NCBI RefSeq assembly: GCF_014066305.1
Contig: NW_023501047.1
Coordinates: 372,001 to 436,000, forward strand
DNA from: Letharia columbiana
Taxonomy: Eukaryota > Ascomycota > Lecanoromycetes > Lecanorales > Parmeliaceae
DNA: 64,000 nt
Reading direction: 5' to 3'
Position numbers and translations under genes: made by a program. The notes beneath the pieces were generated by a model. The model worked only from the letters and a program-made list of their open reading frames with translations. It ran no database searches and was not told where the DNA came from. Below are positions 1 through 10,553 of this stretch, one piece after another (position 1 is the first letter of the stretch; the number at the start of each line of letters is the position of its first letter).

Positions 1-269
1 TCAAGCGCGACTGTACACGCGGCCAGCTAGGGTTGAGGGTGGAGGAAAGGGGAGATGTCGAGTGTCTAGAATAAGGGTTCGCCATCTCGGATGTCAGGAA
101 TGCAAGGTGATGCAGAACTCTTCCCGCTGCGCCCTGTGTCTTTGACTACCTGGCTCAGAACCGTGGTCAACGACCCCTCTGACTGACCGAAGGCTGCATG
201 CAAGCTGCGAAAGAAGTCCCGTAATTGGAACAAACTGCACTATCGATGACCACAACATATGCCTGCCGG
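1..269. other. Intergenic left edge
   Basis: No gene is supported here. It lies 3' of the RCC1-repeat gene and may hold its 3' UTR. Confidence 0.5.
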
Positions 270-1499
270 CTACTGCTCTAATTCGTTCGTCGTCCGGGTA
301 TCGACCAATATCCAGCTACACCAAACTCCACAGCCCAAACCAACCACCTTTCCCCTCTCCTCCCACTCGCCCCTAACTCTTACCCAATCCTCTTCAAATC
401 TCATCTCCCCAGTGCCAAGTTGCCCACATTCTCCATCTCCCGCAGCCCAGACTTCGCCCTCTGCCGTCAGCGCGATAACGTGCCCAGATCCCACGCCTAC
501 CTGCAAGATATCCACCCCACCGTTGATATCCACTAGCCGGACTGTCTCGTCATCTGAGAACTTTGGTAAAGCGTGCATTCTCCTATCCTCACCAGCACGT
601 CCACCCCAGATATACAGATCCCGATCCTCAGACACCGCGGCGCCAATCCAGCCACCGACGGCGATCTTGCCGATCGGGATACCGCCCAAGAAGGGAATTA
701 CACAGGGTGAACCGGCAGGATTGGATACGGTTGGATCTCGTCCAAGACTCTGAGGATGCAAGGCAGATCCGAAAGTCAGCACCTCACGCGTTACAGTCAA
801 CGCGGTAAAACTCGTAGCGGAAGATAGTAAAGAAAATAAAGGTGTTTGAATAAAGTGAGTGGCCGTTGCAGGCTCGCAGACCAGGAGGCTCTGGAAAGAT
901 GAAAATAGTTGGATCTCGATCTTGGCAGTAGGTGGAGAGAACAGAAAGTGCGGTGTACTGTCTGACAGTGAGGGCGTGTTTCCACCGGAATGTCTCTTTC
1001 GGGACGCGCTATCTGGTCAAAGTCAATAGGTATGAGGGGCTGATATGGAGAGGGACGCACTGGTGCAGATGCAGACTTCACCATTATCAGCAATTGCAAG
1101 ATGCTCAATCGCCAAGCTTTGCTGAACAATGAAGCTGTCTTCGGGGAATCGGTGCTTCTTAAACTCTGGGCCAACTCTGCTGCCGCAGTCGTCGTGATAG
1201 AGAAAGAGACATCCATCTGTAGTTAGGGCACCGAGTACGCCGCTCGTATCCCCGAAAATGGTCTTGATGTTTCTCGGTGGTGGACCGTCTATCAGTGTGG
1301 GATAAAGTCCCGATGGGCGGTATCCCTGATGGAGAAGAGTCCCATCACTTTGAATGACTGTGGAACTCCAAAGTGCACACGACACGTTGATTTGAGGCGA
1401 CCTCAAGACTTTCCAGAATTGTGTGATCTCGTCTTTGTGATGGTCTTGGTTATGGTCGAGTTGATGGTGCGTATTGAAGCCACACATGTGTAGCTCCAT
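270..1499 (-). CDS. RCC1-repeat (alpha-tubulin-suppressor-like) protein
   Basis: Two exons, 1499-1061 and 1012-270, join in frame across a 48-nt intron (donor GTGCGT, acceptor ACCAG preceded by TTGAC) to give 393 aa. The start is the ATG at 1499 (MELHMCGFN), where RCC1-type proteins usually begin; upstream in-frame codons lack conserved character. The C-terminal half shows RCC1 beta-propeller signatures such as ISEDRDLYIWGG-like and GHVIALTAEGEVWAAGDGE. RCC1-like propellers act as guanine-exchange or protein-interaction platforms. The fungal Ats1-like members are linked to microtubule or Rho functions by family knowledge only. No other domain is visible, so this is probably a stand-alone propeller and not a Ran exchange factor. 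Confidence 0.8.
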
Positions 1500-2706
1500 G
1501 TTGTTCCTTGCAGACCCCGAAGAAGATAATCGGAAGCGTTCTTGTCTCCCTTTGGATGGTTGCGTGGGTCTTTCACTAGAGCACTGAGCAATCAAAGTTG
1601 CAAAGCCCTTGGAAAATATAGCTGAGAGCTGTGCATTTCTTGTGCGTTTCAGAGATAAGACATGGACAACCAACGCAAAGCTGAAACATTCCTCCTGGTG
1701 AGGGGCAGAATTATAAAAAGACACTGAGCATCAGAGCCAATGGAGGGAAACGCGGAACGAAAGACCTCAAACGCAAACGTTCACGAAATGAATCCCGAGA
1801 ATTGTCACTGGATAAGAGCGGTTTGAACGAACCAGTTTTGTATCATTTAACCAGCATACCTGTATCTACAATGATGTAAGCACATTTTGAGGCTCTTATG
1901 GTCGAAGGATTGTTGGTGTTGGCAAAATGGCTTCTGTACGGAGGTCTGCACCAAATGCCCCGGACGCCAAGACTCCCCCACCCAAAACCCGGGATCCCGC
2001 GTTGAGTGTTGGACGACTCTGCTCCCCAAGTTGCGTCGTCTCTCGTTTGAGACTTTGTGCTGTTGGGCTGTGCGCTTAGAAGTGCTTCGGAAATACTGTA
2101 CCTCTGGCCTGTATCACGCCCAAAGGAGGTCCCTAGAGTAGTTCAATTCATGCTTCATGCGAGGTAGCTCTAGGGTTTCCCACTAATGGGCTGCTTTCGG
2201 AGAGTAGGGCTAGGGCTGGTATTAGCGCTGCTCAGGATTTTAGGTGCAGACCTCCGAACCACTCCATGAATTGATATGCCAGATGTTCTCAAGTCACCTT
2301 AACGGATAGGTAATCGGGAGTCGTCTCTGCCAGATAAGCCAGATCCAGATGGAGGGGTCGACTTGTCAATGAAGCGGAATCAAGGCGGGCTTGAAAGCTC
2401 AACATGGACTTAAGCGCAGATGCTTTGCGGGGAGACATCCGGCCAAATGGTTCACATTTCCACTCCTCAAACTACCGGCTGGCAGACTTGGGAGTGACGT
2501 CAAGCGACTGAAGCCTGCTCATGGGTAGGGTCGATGCATGTCTCCTGTCGGATGCTGCTCCTTCTCCGCTTTGCGGGAAAAAGCCTTTCTCATCTCACTT
2601 TTATATGAAGCCGTTGCTCTTCGCTGTCCACAGAGTTGTTTTCATCCACAATACTACTACACCTTGACCAAAGCAGCTTAGAAAATATCACAGTAATATC
2701 GTCACC
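1500..2706. other. Intergenic, holds a dispersed repeat fragment and a TATA-like motif
   Basis: No convincing gene. Positions about 2150-2265 contain a copy of a dispersed repeat also present at 47.2-47.5 kb (see separate entry). A TATA-like TTTATATGA at about 2600 lies roughly 105 bp before the hydrolase start and may be its core promoter. Confidence 0.45.
2150..2265 (+). repeat. Dispersed repeat fragment with TAGGGCTAGGG core
   Basis: This stretch (CTGCTTTCGGAGAGTAGGGC..., then CAGGATTTTAGGTGCAGACC) matches, in reverse orientation, the left arm and inner flank of the inverted-repeat element at 47.23-47.33 kb. The differences are mostly transitions. It is a lone decayed copy near an otherwise ordinary gene. 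Confidence 0.55.
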
Positions 2707-3914
2707 ATGTCAAATACCAAGACCGTCTCTGTTCCTCACCTCAATGCCACTGCAGGCTACCAGTACGTACTTTCGGAGTCCGTCTTTCCCCTTTGGGACC
2801 CAAATTGGAGTCCTGAGACATATTTGGGAGTGTTCACTTTGTAGACATCTTCCAAAAGTTCAATACGCGCCCTCCAATAGGCAATACTAACTTCAAAATT
2901 ATCCTCCAGAATGCCCCATCCCTACGACCCATCAAAACCCACCCTCGTCCTCGTTAACTCCTTCACTACATCCTCCGACCTCTACGCTGGCCAGTATGGC
3001 AACTCCAAGCTCACCTCCGCAATGAATCTCCTGGCCATTGAGCTCCTTGGTCATGGCAAGACCCGGACTCCGCACGAGAACTTCACGTATTGGGATACTG
3101 CTCTCATGAACCTGCAAGTCATGGAGTCATTGGGAGTCAAGAAGGCTTTTGTACTCGGTACAAGCCAGGGTGGTTGGATTACCGTGCGGATGGCATTGCT
3201 GGCGCCGGAGAAGATCGAAGGAATCGTGCCTCTAGGCACGAGTATGGATAGCGAGTCGGAGCGGACGAGGTCGTTAGGTTGTTGGGATGGAATCGATGCT
3301 TGCACAGGGACGATCGACAAATGGACCACGACAAAGGCTACTCCCGGTTTTGAGCCTGATGACCACTGTACGGCACTTTTTGAAATTGTCACTTCTTGTT
3401 CGAGACTGCTTTCTGAATTGCGAGACATGTTGGAGAAACAAATTACCTATTTGACTCCCTCTTTTTCACTCCTCCAACATGTCTTGTTAATCAAATCTTT
3501 GTCTACCAACGGGAATGCTGATTCCGAAATGTGCTAGTCTGCAACTTCCTGATTGACATTGGGTTTGGAAGGAATTGTGACAGCAGTGTTCGAGACTATT
3601 GGAAAAAGACAATCAAGTCCAACTACCAAGGCAACGATGGCAGAAAGAGGGCGAGGATGGCTGCTATCAACCTCAGGGACAGAGATGGGCTACATGGGAG
3701 GCTTTTCGATGTCGGATGCCCAGTAATGTGGCTCCACGGTACAAGTGATGTGGTTTACTCAATCGCAAACGCGGAACAGGAAATAAAGATGTTTGTGAAC
3801 TCTCCGGAGGCTAAGCTTGTCACTATCAAGGACGGGCAGCATTTCTTGAGTGCAAGTCATCCCAAGGAGGTAGATAATGCTTTGATTGAATTTGTGGGAA
3901 AATGGCATATGTAG
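2707..3914 (+). CDS. Alpha/beta-hydrolase fold protein
   Basis: Three exons, 2707-2762, 2910-3367 and 3538-3914, join in frame (introns 147 and 170 nt, donors GTACGT and GTACGG) to give 296 aa. The nucleophile elbow is G-T-S-Q-G-G, and the C-terminal GQHFLSASHP supplies the expected catalytic His. HGTSDVVYS before it holds the likely acid Asp. The overall length and the early HGxG-like LLGHGKTRTP loop fit soluble serine hydrolases (esterase, epoxide hydrolase or MhpC-like). There is no signal peptide, so a cytosolic location is likely. The substrate cannot be inferred. Both introns are longer than most in this window. Confidence 0.85.
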
Positions 3915-4174
3915 AGTCAAGCTTTTGAACTACTAATAGCTTCCAAAAAGACTCCCTAGCATAACAACACATGGATAATCCTACCACTCTCTTTATCCAA
4001 GGAGAGCAGTCCAGTGCTTCCAAAAATGTTTTGCCTGATCTGTGCTAGCCAATTGAAGCCCGTAGGTCGTCGTGAAGGCGTGGTGACGAGTAGGCGAGTA
4101 CAGCCCCACAGAACTCCGCACAGCTTTGTAGACTCAATCACGATATATGCACACATACAGACAGGCATTCCATC
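3915..4174. other. Short intergenic spacer
   Basis: Nothing beyond a probable 3' UTR is visible. Confidence 0.4.
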
Positions 4175-4516
4175 ATGCCCCAACAACCAACCATCGTCTG
4201 GAGAGTAGGAAACTGGCTAAGAAACCGGATCTCATCACCTGATGACGAGGGGAACGAACGCATATCAGAAGAGCACGAACAGCGCCGAGCAGAGGAAGTA
4301 GAACATAGTCAAAGACGGAGGGTGATAGAGTACAACTGTTGGATAGAGAGACAGCGACGGATTGAGCATAACCTGCGATTACAGAGGGAAAATCAAGACG
4401 AGCTACGCAATCCACGAAGGGGACCTTTTTTGTATAGGCCGAACTGCTGCAAGTACCGGAGGGTGTGGAGAGAATCAGTAGAAGTCTTGTCCTGGACATC
4501 GAAGAGAGCGGAGTGA
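4175..4516 (+). CDS. Hypothetical small charged protein
   Basis: An ATG-initiated ORF of 113 aa. The middle (about residues 25-80) is very rich in Glu and Arg and would form a helical or coiled segment; the C-terminal end carries two adjacent Cys. No family is recognised. A GT-AG pair near 4541-4573 could extend it. It could equally be a chance ORF, since no conserved motif supports it. Confidence 0.3.
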   Translation: MPQQPTIVWRVGNWLRNRISSPDDEGNERISEEHEQRRAEEVEHSQRRRVIEYNCWIERQRRIEHNLRLQRENQDELRNPRRGPFLYRPNCCKYRRVWRESVEVLSWTSKRAE

Positions 4517-4951
4517 GATTTAGATTCGATATTATCCAAGTGTATAACGACCACGTCACTTGGGCTGTGACAGCCAGTTGGCCGGGACAGTAAGGCAAGG
4601 TAAGCGCATCTTTATGGTAGCCTTCCCAAGTTCCAATCCCTCGATTGTGCTCTTATTTTATGTGAAAAGCAAGAGATGTTGAAAGATCGTGGAGTGGTTC
4701 CACTTGAGAAAAGCTAGTTCTCGCGGTTTCAAAGTCTAGACTGTACTTGGTTTGGGCTGTTTCTTCCCCAGCGCTTAGATGCAGGCCATCACAGGCCGCT
4801 CAAACCAATCACATCCCACCATTAGCCTCTCCCCAGTCATGTATAAACCAGCGAGGGGACGAATGCCACTCATCTCTGCGCTTCGGAAGTGTCTGCATGA
4901 TCTTTCTCTTCACTTTGTCCAAAGATGCGCTGTTAAGAGGAGAATCGCACA
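4517..4951. other. Intergenic
   Basis: No gene seen. It contains the probable promoter and 5' UTR of the membrane protein that starts at 4952. Confidence 0.4.
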
Positions 4952-6526
4952 ATGTCTTCCATTTTCCTTCTCCATGTCTCATACCTACCACTACTCCAAG
5001 CTCTCTTCATTACCGCAACCACGGCTTCACCAACTGACATCTGGCACGTTAGCATTTGGGAGGCGCCGGCACCTCCACCAGGGAAAGGCCCACCACTCGA
5101 CGACCACTCCCTCCGAGATCTCTCTTACCTACCAGCACAGATTGCCTCCATAATCGGCGCATACGTCCTCTCTGTCCTAATCATCGGCTCTGCCATCCTA
5201 TTTGTTGGTCGGCGTCTTCGTCGTGCAACTCAAGCTTCACCAAGAACGCTCTCAATGGAAATGATGAAGCCTGTGAAGCATGACGTCTCCAAAGCCTTCG
5301 ACCCCTCTCCAGTATCTCCTTCGAATAACAATCTCTATGGGCCAAGCCCAAACAGCACGATTGATATGAAGAACAATTGGCCAAGCCCGCAGAACAAAAG
5401 CGCTAGAAACAGTGATGCTTGGGGCTCTATAGCCAAAGGTCACAGGAAGCAACCGTCTGTAGTGAGCAGCGTTGTGACTTTTGATGAGAGTGTGATTGAA
5501 GACGACAAGGAAAGGAATCAGAAGGAGATGGAGCGACTGTATGCTGCGGTGATGGAGCATGATGAGAAGAAGTCCACATCTGTCTCTCATCTGCCAGACG
5601 AACAGCGACCTCAAAGCCCACCAGAGCTGCAACATCTTCGCTCTACGCAGCAGCCATTGGAACCTCCACCTCGCTCAGACACTGTGTCCCCTGCTCGAAT
5701 CGCAACAAAGTCACCTCGCGCCTCTTCTAGACCTAAGCCCCTCTCATTCCACAGCCGCAACTCCTCACGTTCATCACTTGGCAGCTTCAGCAAGAAACGC
5801 GGCATTCGCAACCTTCCCATCTCTCCTCCAATGGGCTCTCCGGACCTTGCTCCAGGGTACAACGCCGGATACGGCGAAGCAGAACCACTTACTCCTAGGG
5901 TCTATGATGACCCAGGTCCTCCACCACTCACACCACCTCAACGAAAAGCATCTCAACCGCGGGACAATGTGATGGATGCTTCGCGGCTCAGTCCGAGGAA
6001 CGTGCAGTTTCAGGAACATTCCATACCGTCTATTCGAACACCACGAACCTCTGTTCCCGCATTTCCAGTGATCGAAACAATACCGGAGACATATAATCGA
6101 CCAGAAATGCAGAGCAGGAACAGCAATAGGTCCAAGACAAAGCGTACGCCTGCTCCTCTCGCACTTCGCACTCAAGCTCTTGTTGGCTCTGGGCCCGGCT
6201 CGAGCTCCAGCGCCCAGCACCATCCTCTCCGCAGTGCTCCTCTCCCTTTGCGGAACCAGCACCCAACCAACTATAACTCCGACCGTCCTCCATCCATGAT
6301 CAAAGCCACAGTGCTCGAGCGCAAAGCGCCAAATGTTCAGAGTCTTCGTACGCCAATGACTGGAGTGCCGATGACACCGTACAGTCCGTATATGCCACGT
6401 ACCCCGCTCACACCCATGACGCCGAGTAGGCTTGTCACGAGGGCGGAGCGGAAAAGGAGGGAGAAGGAGGAGGGAAGGAGAGTGGCGACGATTGATGACG
6501 CTGTGGAGGAGGAAGCTGATATGTAA
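4952..6526 (+). CDS. Single-pass membrane protein with long disordered cytosolic tail
   Basis: A 524-aa single-exon gene starting at an ATG in a good context (cacaATGtc). Residues 1-25 form a signal-peptide-like hydrophobic stretch. Residues 64-86 are a clear transmembrane helix followed by RRLRR, which predicts a short lumenal/extracellular N-terminus and a cytosolic tail. The remaining 430 residues are Ser/Pro-rich and disordered apart from an acidic helix around residues 180-205 (a MERLYAAVMEHDE-like stretch) and a basic, acid-tailed C-terminus. This architecture recurs in fungal proteins of unknown function; plasma-membrane scaffold or sensor roles are only conjecture. Several SP/TP sites could be phosphorylated. 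Confidence 0.75.
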   Translation: MSSIFLLHVSYLPLLQALFITATTASPTDIWHVSIWEAPAPPPGKGPPLDDHSLRDLSYLPAQIASIIGAYVLSVLIIGSAILFVGRRLRRATQASPRTLSMEMMKPVKHDVSKAFDPSPVSPSNNNLYGPSPNSTIDMKNNWPSPQNKSARNSDAWGSIAKGHRKQPSVVSSVVTFDESVIEDDKERNQKEMERLYAAVMEHDEKKSTSVSHLPDEQRPQSPPELQHLRSTQQPLEPPPRSDTVSPARIATKSPRASSRPKPLSFHSRNSSRSSLGSFSKKRGIRNLPISPPMGSPDLAPGYNAGYGEAEPLTPRVYDDPGPPPLTPPQRKASQPRDNVMDASRLSPRNVQFQEHSIPSIRTPRTSVPAFPVIETIPETYNRPEMQSRNSNRSKTKRTPAPLALRTQALVGSGPGSSSSAQHHPLRSAPLPLRNQHPTNYNSDRPPSMIKATVLERKAPNVQSLRTPMTGVPMTPYSPYMPRTPLTPMTPSRLVTRAERKRREKEEGRRVATIDDAVEEEADM

Positions 6527-7269
6527 GTGGACCTCGCGGAGGCAGTCGCTCCTGTTTCTGTAGGGCACTACGAAATATCACATACGTCGCGACAATGGAG
6601 AAGCTCTCACCTAGTCCTGCACCGCGTTTGGCAACTTCAAGATTATTTGTCGTTAAGAAAAATGCTAACTCCGAGACTTGCAGGTGGGGAGATGCCTATC
6701 CATGATTGAACGTTGTAGGACGCGAGTGAAGGAGCTTTTCAAATCAGAAAATTATTCTATTCCGATGTAGTTCCGTGGGAGAGAGCGTACAGGCATAGCG
6801 AAAGCAGTTTGTGGGTTTGTGGTGTTGTGGTGTGTAATTTTATCATCACTAATGCGAATACCCTCACGTCACAACACAAACATCAGTTCATGACATAGCA
6901 ACTTGAACTTTTCCACACTCCCTGCGCAGATCAGCTTCAGCTTTAACACTAGCAAAAATTTGGCGCCCACATCGCTCCTGACATTCTTCACGATGCTACT
7001 TAAAGGTAACTATTGTCGTGGCAAGCACAACCCAAAGATCCACAAGAGCAGTGTGAGTCAACAGTACAGAAGACACCCCCAGCTGTTCAACGCGGCCAAC
7101 CTTGCCGGAAATTGTGACCAAGCAGGAGCAAAAGGAAACAGTAGGGGGTGGGATGCTGAGATGCTGATGTAAGACTGCAGGTGCCTGACGTACTCTACAA
7201 TGAAAGCTGATCACCTCTTCTAGTCGTCCTGAGAGAGATTCAGAGGAGTCCGACACACATGGCATAGAC
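6527..7269. other. Intergenic
   Basis: About 740 bp with no supported gene. It probably contains the 3' UTR of the upstream gene and the promoter of the F-box-like gene. Confidence 0.4.
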
Positions 7270-8562
7270 ATGGAACCCAAGACAGTCGAGGAGAAGACCA
7301 TGGACTCGGCTGAATGGAACCGATTAGACGAGAACGAAGACGAGGTTGTTTCGACCTTGGAAATGCTTCGGGACGGTCCCTCCATCAATTCGCCCATGAT
7401 GGATTCACCAGTGACAATGAAGAAAGTCATAGTAAAGTTTTCATCGAAAACCATGAAATCAACCGATTCAGAGCCTGAGGACTCGGATGAGATGGATACC
7501 GCTACTACCACTACGGACCATGATACGGATGCTACCGCAAGTTCAGACGAGACAGATACCATTCGAAATGAGGGTATGCTTCCAGTCGAAGACCTCTACC
7601 CAAAGTTTACGGTCGAGAAGTATAACAAGAATCCAGCAGGAGAGCCCGACAAGACAGGTGCCATCAAAGACTATAATATGAATCCATTCCGAGAGTCCGA
7701 TGAAACATCCGCAACCGGGAACCACAATGTGGATCTAGCAAACGAGCCCGTCGAAACATCTACTTGTGCGGACCACGAACAGAAACCAGCAAAGGAGCCC
7801 AACGAGACTTCCAACACTGCGGACCTCCGAACGAGCACGGTCGAATCCTCCAACAACAAAAAGGTTGAATACAGGCCATTCAACTTGCTAGGCTGTCCCG
7901 ACAACGTCGTTCACCAGATCCTCCGTTGTGTCCTTTTCAGCGATGAGCAGATCAAGCCATTCTGGAATGTCGGCGCCCTCGAAGTCGCCGCGGAAGAGTC
8001 AGGAAAAGAGAACTTCACCACGGTTCTCGTAGCTTTCGCGGGCAGCAAGAAGCTCGTCGACGAAGCCACTACGATCCTCTACGGCGAGAATGTTTTCAAA
8101 CTCCAGCACGCCAAAGTCTCACTGTGGTGGCTCGAGCGCATTGGATCCAACATCTCCAAGATCAAACGCCTTGCGATTTCAGTCGAAGAGGGTGTGATGG
8201 ACCAATTCGGGACTCGTTCCGAGACGCTCTGGTACTCGATCTTCCTCTTGCTCGAAGCGAAGCACAGACTCCGGTGCCTGAAAGTCAGCTTCGCGGATTG
8301 GGGCAATGGGGTTGATGAGGGTGATGGGCTTGATCCGGACAGGGACATTTACGTCTGGGAGCCGCGACATGGTATCCTTAGGACGCTGTTGAGCTTCCGA
8401 GGGCTAAAGTTGGCATTCATTACGCCAGGACCCTACGTGGGTGAGTGCTACGCAGATTTGCTTCAGGATGCTCTTATCATGAGTCCGGGCCAGTCGAACG
8501 AAGAATTGACCGAGTTTGAGCAAGAGGTTGAGGAACCGAAGAGAACCAAGTACCTGTTCTAA
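7270..8562 (+). CDS. F-box-like protein with acidic, internally repeated N-terminus
   Basis: A 430-aa ORF from a genuine ATG. The first 200 residues are acidic and disordered. Residues 119-186 consist of four tandem degenerate 17-residue units (pattern N-x-N-P...E-P-x-E-T-S). From about residue 204 the sequence changes to an ordered domain beginning FNLLGCPDNVVHQILR, which resembles an F-box helix 1. It is followed by the layout common in lineage-expanded Dothideomycete F-box-like proteins (LVDEATTILYGENVFKL, then a helical/beta C-terminal half). Family knowledge would suggest substrate selection for an SCF ubiquitin ligase, but the F-box match is weak. An upstream exon is possible. Confidence 0.55.
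   Translation: MEPKTVEEKTMDSAEWNRLDENEDEVVSTLEMLRDGPSINSPMMDSPVTMKKVIVKFSSKTMKSTDSEPEDSDEMDTATTTTDHDTDATASSDETDTIRNEGMLPVEDLYPKFTVEKYNKNPAGEPDKTGAIKDYNMNPFRESDETSATGNHNVDLANEPVETSTCADHEQKPAKEPNETSNTADLRTSTVESSNNKKVEYRPFNLLGCPDNVVHQILRCVLFSDEQIKPFWNVGALEVAAEESGKENFTTVLVAFAGSKKLVDEATTILYGENVFKLQHAKVSLWWLERIGSNISKIKRLAISVEEGVMDQFGTRSETLWYSIFLLLEAKHRLRCLKVSFADWGNGVDEGDGLDPDRDIYVWEPRHGILRTLLSFRGLKLAFITPGPYVGECYADLLQDALIMSPGQSNEELTEFEQEVEEPKRTKYLF
7624..7827 (+). repeat. Four tandem 51-bp (17-aa) coding repeats
   Basis: Units at residues 119-135, 136-152, 153-169 and 170-186 of the F-box-like protein align without gaps. Each has a Pro or Leu at position 4 and an Asp/Glu/Asn-x-T core near position 9-11. 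Confidence 0.6.
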
Positions 8563-9070
8563 CGGATCATCAAGGCGTTGTCATAGGGGCTGATGTGAAG
8601 GGTATGTGCACCGGCATACCGGAGGATGCTATCGTTCTGGACCGGGGTCAGACGAGCAACGACTCGTTCATTTTGAGCCAGATGTTCGGGGACCGCAGCG
8701 GGCGACATACACATTCTTACGCATCTCCAAGGCCATGAGGCTTTCGTTGGACATCCTTCCGCGATCAGACCATCGTCGTGTTCCTTGACGGTCGGTATCC
8801 AATGATGGCATCCGAACCCCGCTTCGTCAGGCTCGCCGCATTACACTTTTGGCCCAACGGGTCAAGGGAACCCAGTCATATTACCGCATTTGGATGCTCG
8901 CCGGCCGAGCAGCGAGCAACACCGAGCATTAATACGTGACGTATTTTCCCCTCCACCTCCTTTCGTCTTTCCCTTCCATGCGGTGACTTTTGTCGGTACG
9001 TCGGAAACCAAGTATAAGTAAGCCCTTTGCTCTCCGCTCCCTCTTCCAGTGCGCCCTCAGCGCGAGCACC
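8563..9070. other. Intergenic
   Basis: No gene supported. The last 100 bp are pyrimidine-rich, as expected for the promoter or 5' UTR of the poly-Ser gene. Confidence 0.4.
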
Positions 9071-10553
9071 ATGGCCTCACTCACCCCATCGTCCGTCATC
9101 CACATCCATGCCTACCCGCCCCCCATCTTCACCTCCGCCCCCGTCCCCGAAACAAGCCCCTCCTCCTCCTCCCCCCCCTCCTCCTCCACCGCCACCGTTG
9201 CCAAAGATCCCACCCCCCCAGCAACCCCGGCACCCCCAACCACGGAACCGGAAGCCCCCACCTCCCACCTCTCGACCCCCCAACTCCTCCCGGCCCCCCG
9301 GACCCTCATCCCCGCCTCCGCCCTCGCGGCCAAAGCCACGTCGACGAAGACGACCGGCGCCGCCGCCAAGCCGGTCGTCACGCGGGAAGGTCCCGTGGAG
9401 GTCGAACCGCCTCCTCCTTCTTCTTCTTCTTCTTCTCCTCCTTCTTCTTCTTCTTCTTCTTCTTCTTCTTCTTCTTCTTCTTCTTCTTCTTCTTCTTCTT
9501 CTTCTTCTTCTTCTTCTTCTTCTTCTTCTTCTTCTTCTTCTTCTTCTCCTTCGTCGTCGTCGAAAAAGGACGGAAAGGCGGTGGCGGAACGGCCCAGGAC
9601 CAGGAATGGGTATTTGCCGGTTGGGACGGACGTTGCGGGTGGTGGTGGGATGGGGATGGGGAAGATGGGGAAAGCGGGTGGGGATGGGGATGGGGGGGAG
9701 AATTGGGTGAGGTATCGGGTCGTGGAGAGTGGGATCACGACGACGGTGGAGGGGTTGGAGGGGGGGGGGAGGAGGACTGTGTGGGTTTTTTTTTGTTTCT
9801 GTTTTTTTTTTTGTTTTGTTTTTTTTTTTGGTTTGTTTTTTTTTTGTTTTGTTTTTTTTGTTTGGGGGGTTGGGGTTTTTTTTGGTTCGGTTTTGCGCGG
9901 TTTGTTTGTTTGTTTGTTTCGTTTTGTTTGTTTTTTTGTTTCGTTTCTGCGCGGTTTGTTTGTTTGTTTGTTTAAGTGCTGGTAGGAAGATCGGGGATGA
10001 GATGGTTCGTTGGTTGGAGGGTTGGAGATGAGTGGGATGGACGATGGCGGGTTATCGTCGTCGTGAGATAGACTGCTTTTTCATTCCCTACTGCTTCTGC
10101 TTCGGCTTTGTTTTCTTTTCTCTGTCCTTGTCTTTGTTACCCCACTCCACTCCGATAACACGTCCTGTTGCATCATCTTTTTTCCCTTACTTACTTCCTT
10201 GCTTACTTCCATACCACCTCCCTCACAAAAGCAACACTGACGCTCGTATCGTGCGTGCAGATGGGTGCGAACGGATAGGGAAGTTACCGTACGTACCGCT
10301 TTATCATGCCCACATGCCCACATCCATCCATCCATCCATCCATCCATCCATCCATCCCTACCTCATCCATCCATCCACACAACATCCCCTCCCCCCCCCC
10401 ATCACAATCCATCCATCTAACAGACAGATCCAGGTCCTGATCGAGCCGGCCGAGGGGGACAAGGCCAAGGAAGAGAAGAAGCAGAAGAAGAAGGAGACGG
10501 TCGTGGGAGGGTCGAGTGCGAGGCGGAGGGCGAGGGTGGCGGGGTCGCGCTGA
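9071..10553 (+). CDS. Low-complexity Pro/Ser-rich protein with poly-serine tract
   Basis: The ATG at 9071 sits in a near-ideal context (gcaccATGgcc). Exon 1 (9071-9780) and exon 2 (10424-10553) join in frame using donor GTGGGT and acceptor TAACAG to give 279 aa. The join reads through a smooth hydrophobic strand (RRT-VQIQVLIEPAEG) ending in a Lys/Glu-rich, then Arg-rich tail. Residues about 115-165 are an almost pure serine run encoded by (TCT)n. Exon 1 also has a conserved-looking ENWVRYRVVESGITTTVEG block, probably the only folded part. No family is recognised. The 643-nt intron is far longer than others here and has extreme composition. Additional small exons inside it cannot be excluded. 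Confidence 0.5.
9418..9560 (+). repeat. (TCT)n trinucleotide microsatellite
   Basis: An interrupted run of TCT with a pure stretch of about 35 units (roughly 9442-9546). It encodes serine in the sense frame and would encode glutamate on the opposite strand. Confidence 0.95.
9777..9973 (+). repeat. A-free G/T-rich intron tract with GTTT repeats
   Basis: 197 consecutive bases contain no adenine. It is mostly T runs with GTTT tetranucleotides, plus two copies of a GCGCGGTTTGTTTG-containing unit about 56 bp apart. It lies at the 5' end of the poly-Ser gene intron. Confidence 0.9.
10321..10357 (+). repeat. (CATC)n microsatellite
   Basis: About nine uninterrupted CATC units inside the poly-Ser gene intron. 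A partial run reappears just downstream. Confidence 0.95.

Noticed and set aside
9112..9738. Minus-strand frame with poly-glutamate
   Set aside because: It is the mirror of the (TCT)n tract. The sense strand has a better start context and a phase-consistent splice to a sensible C-terminus.
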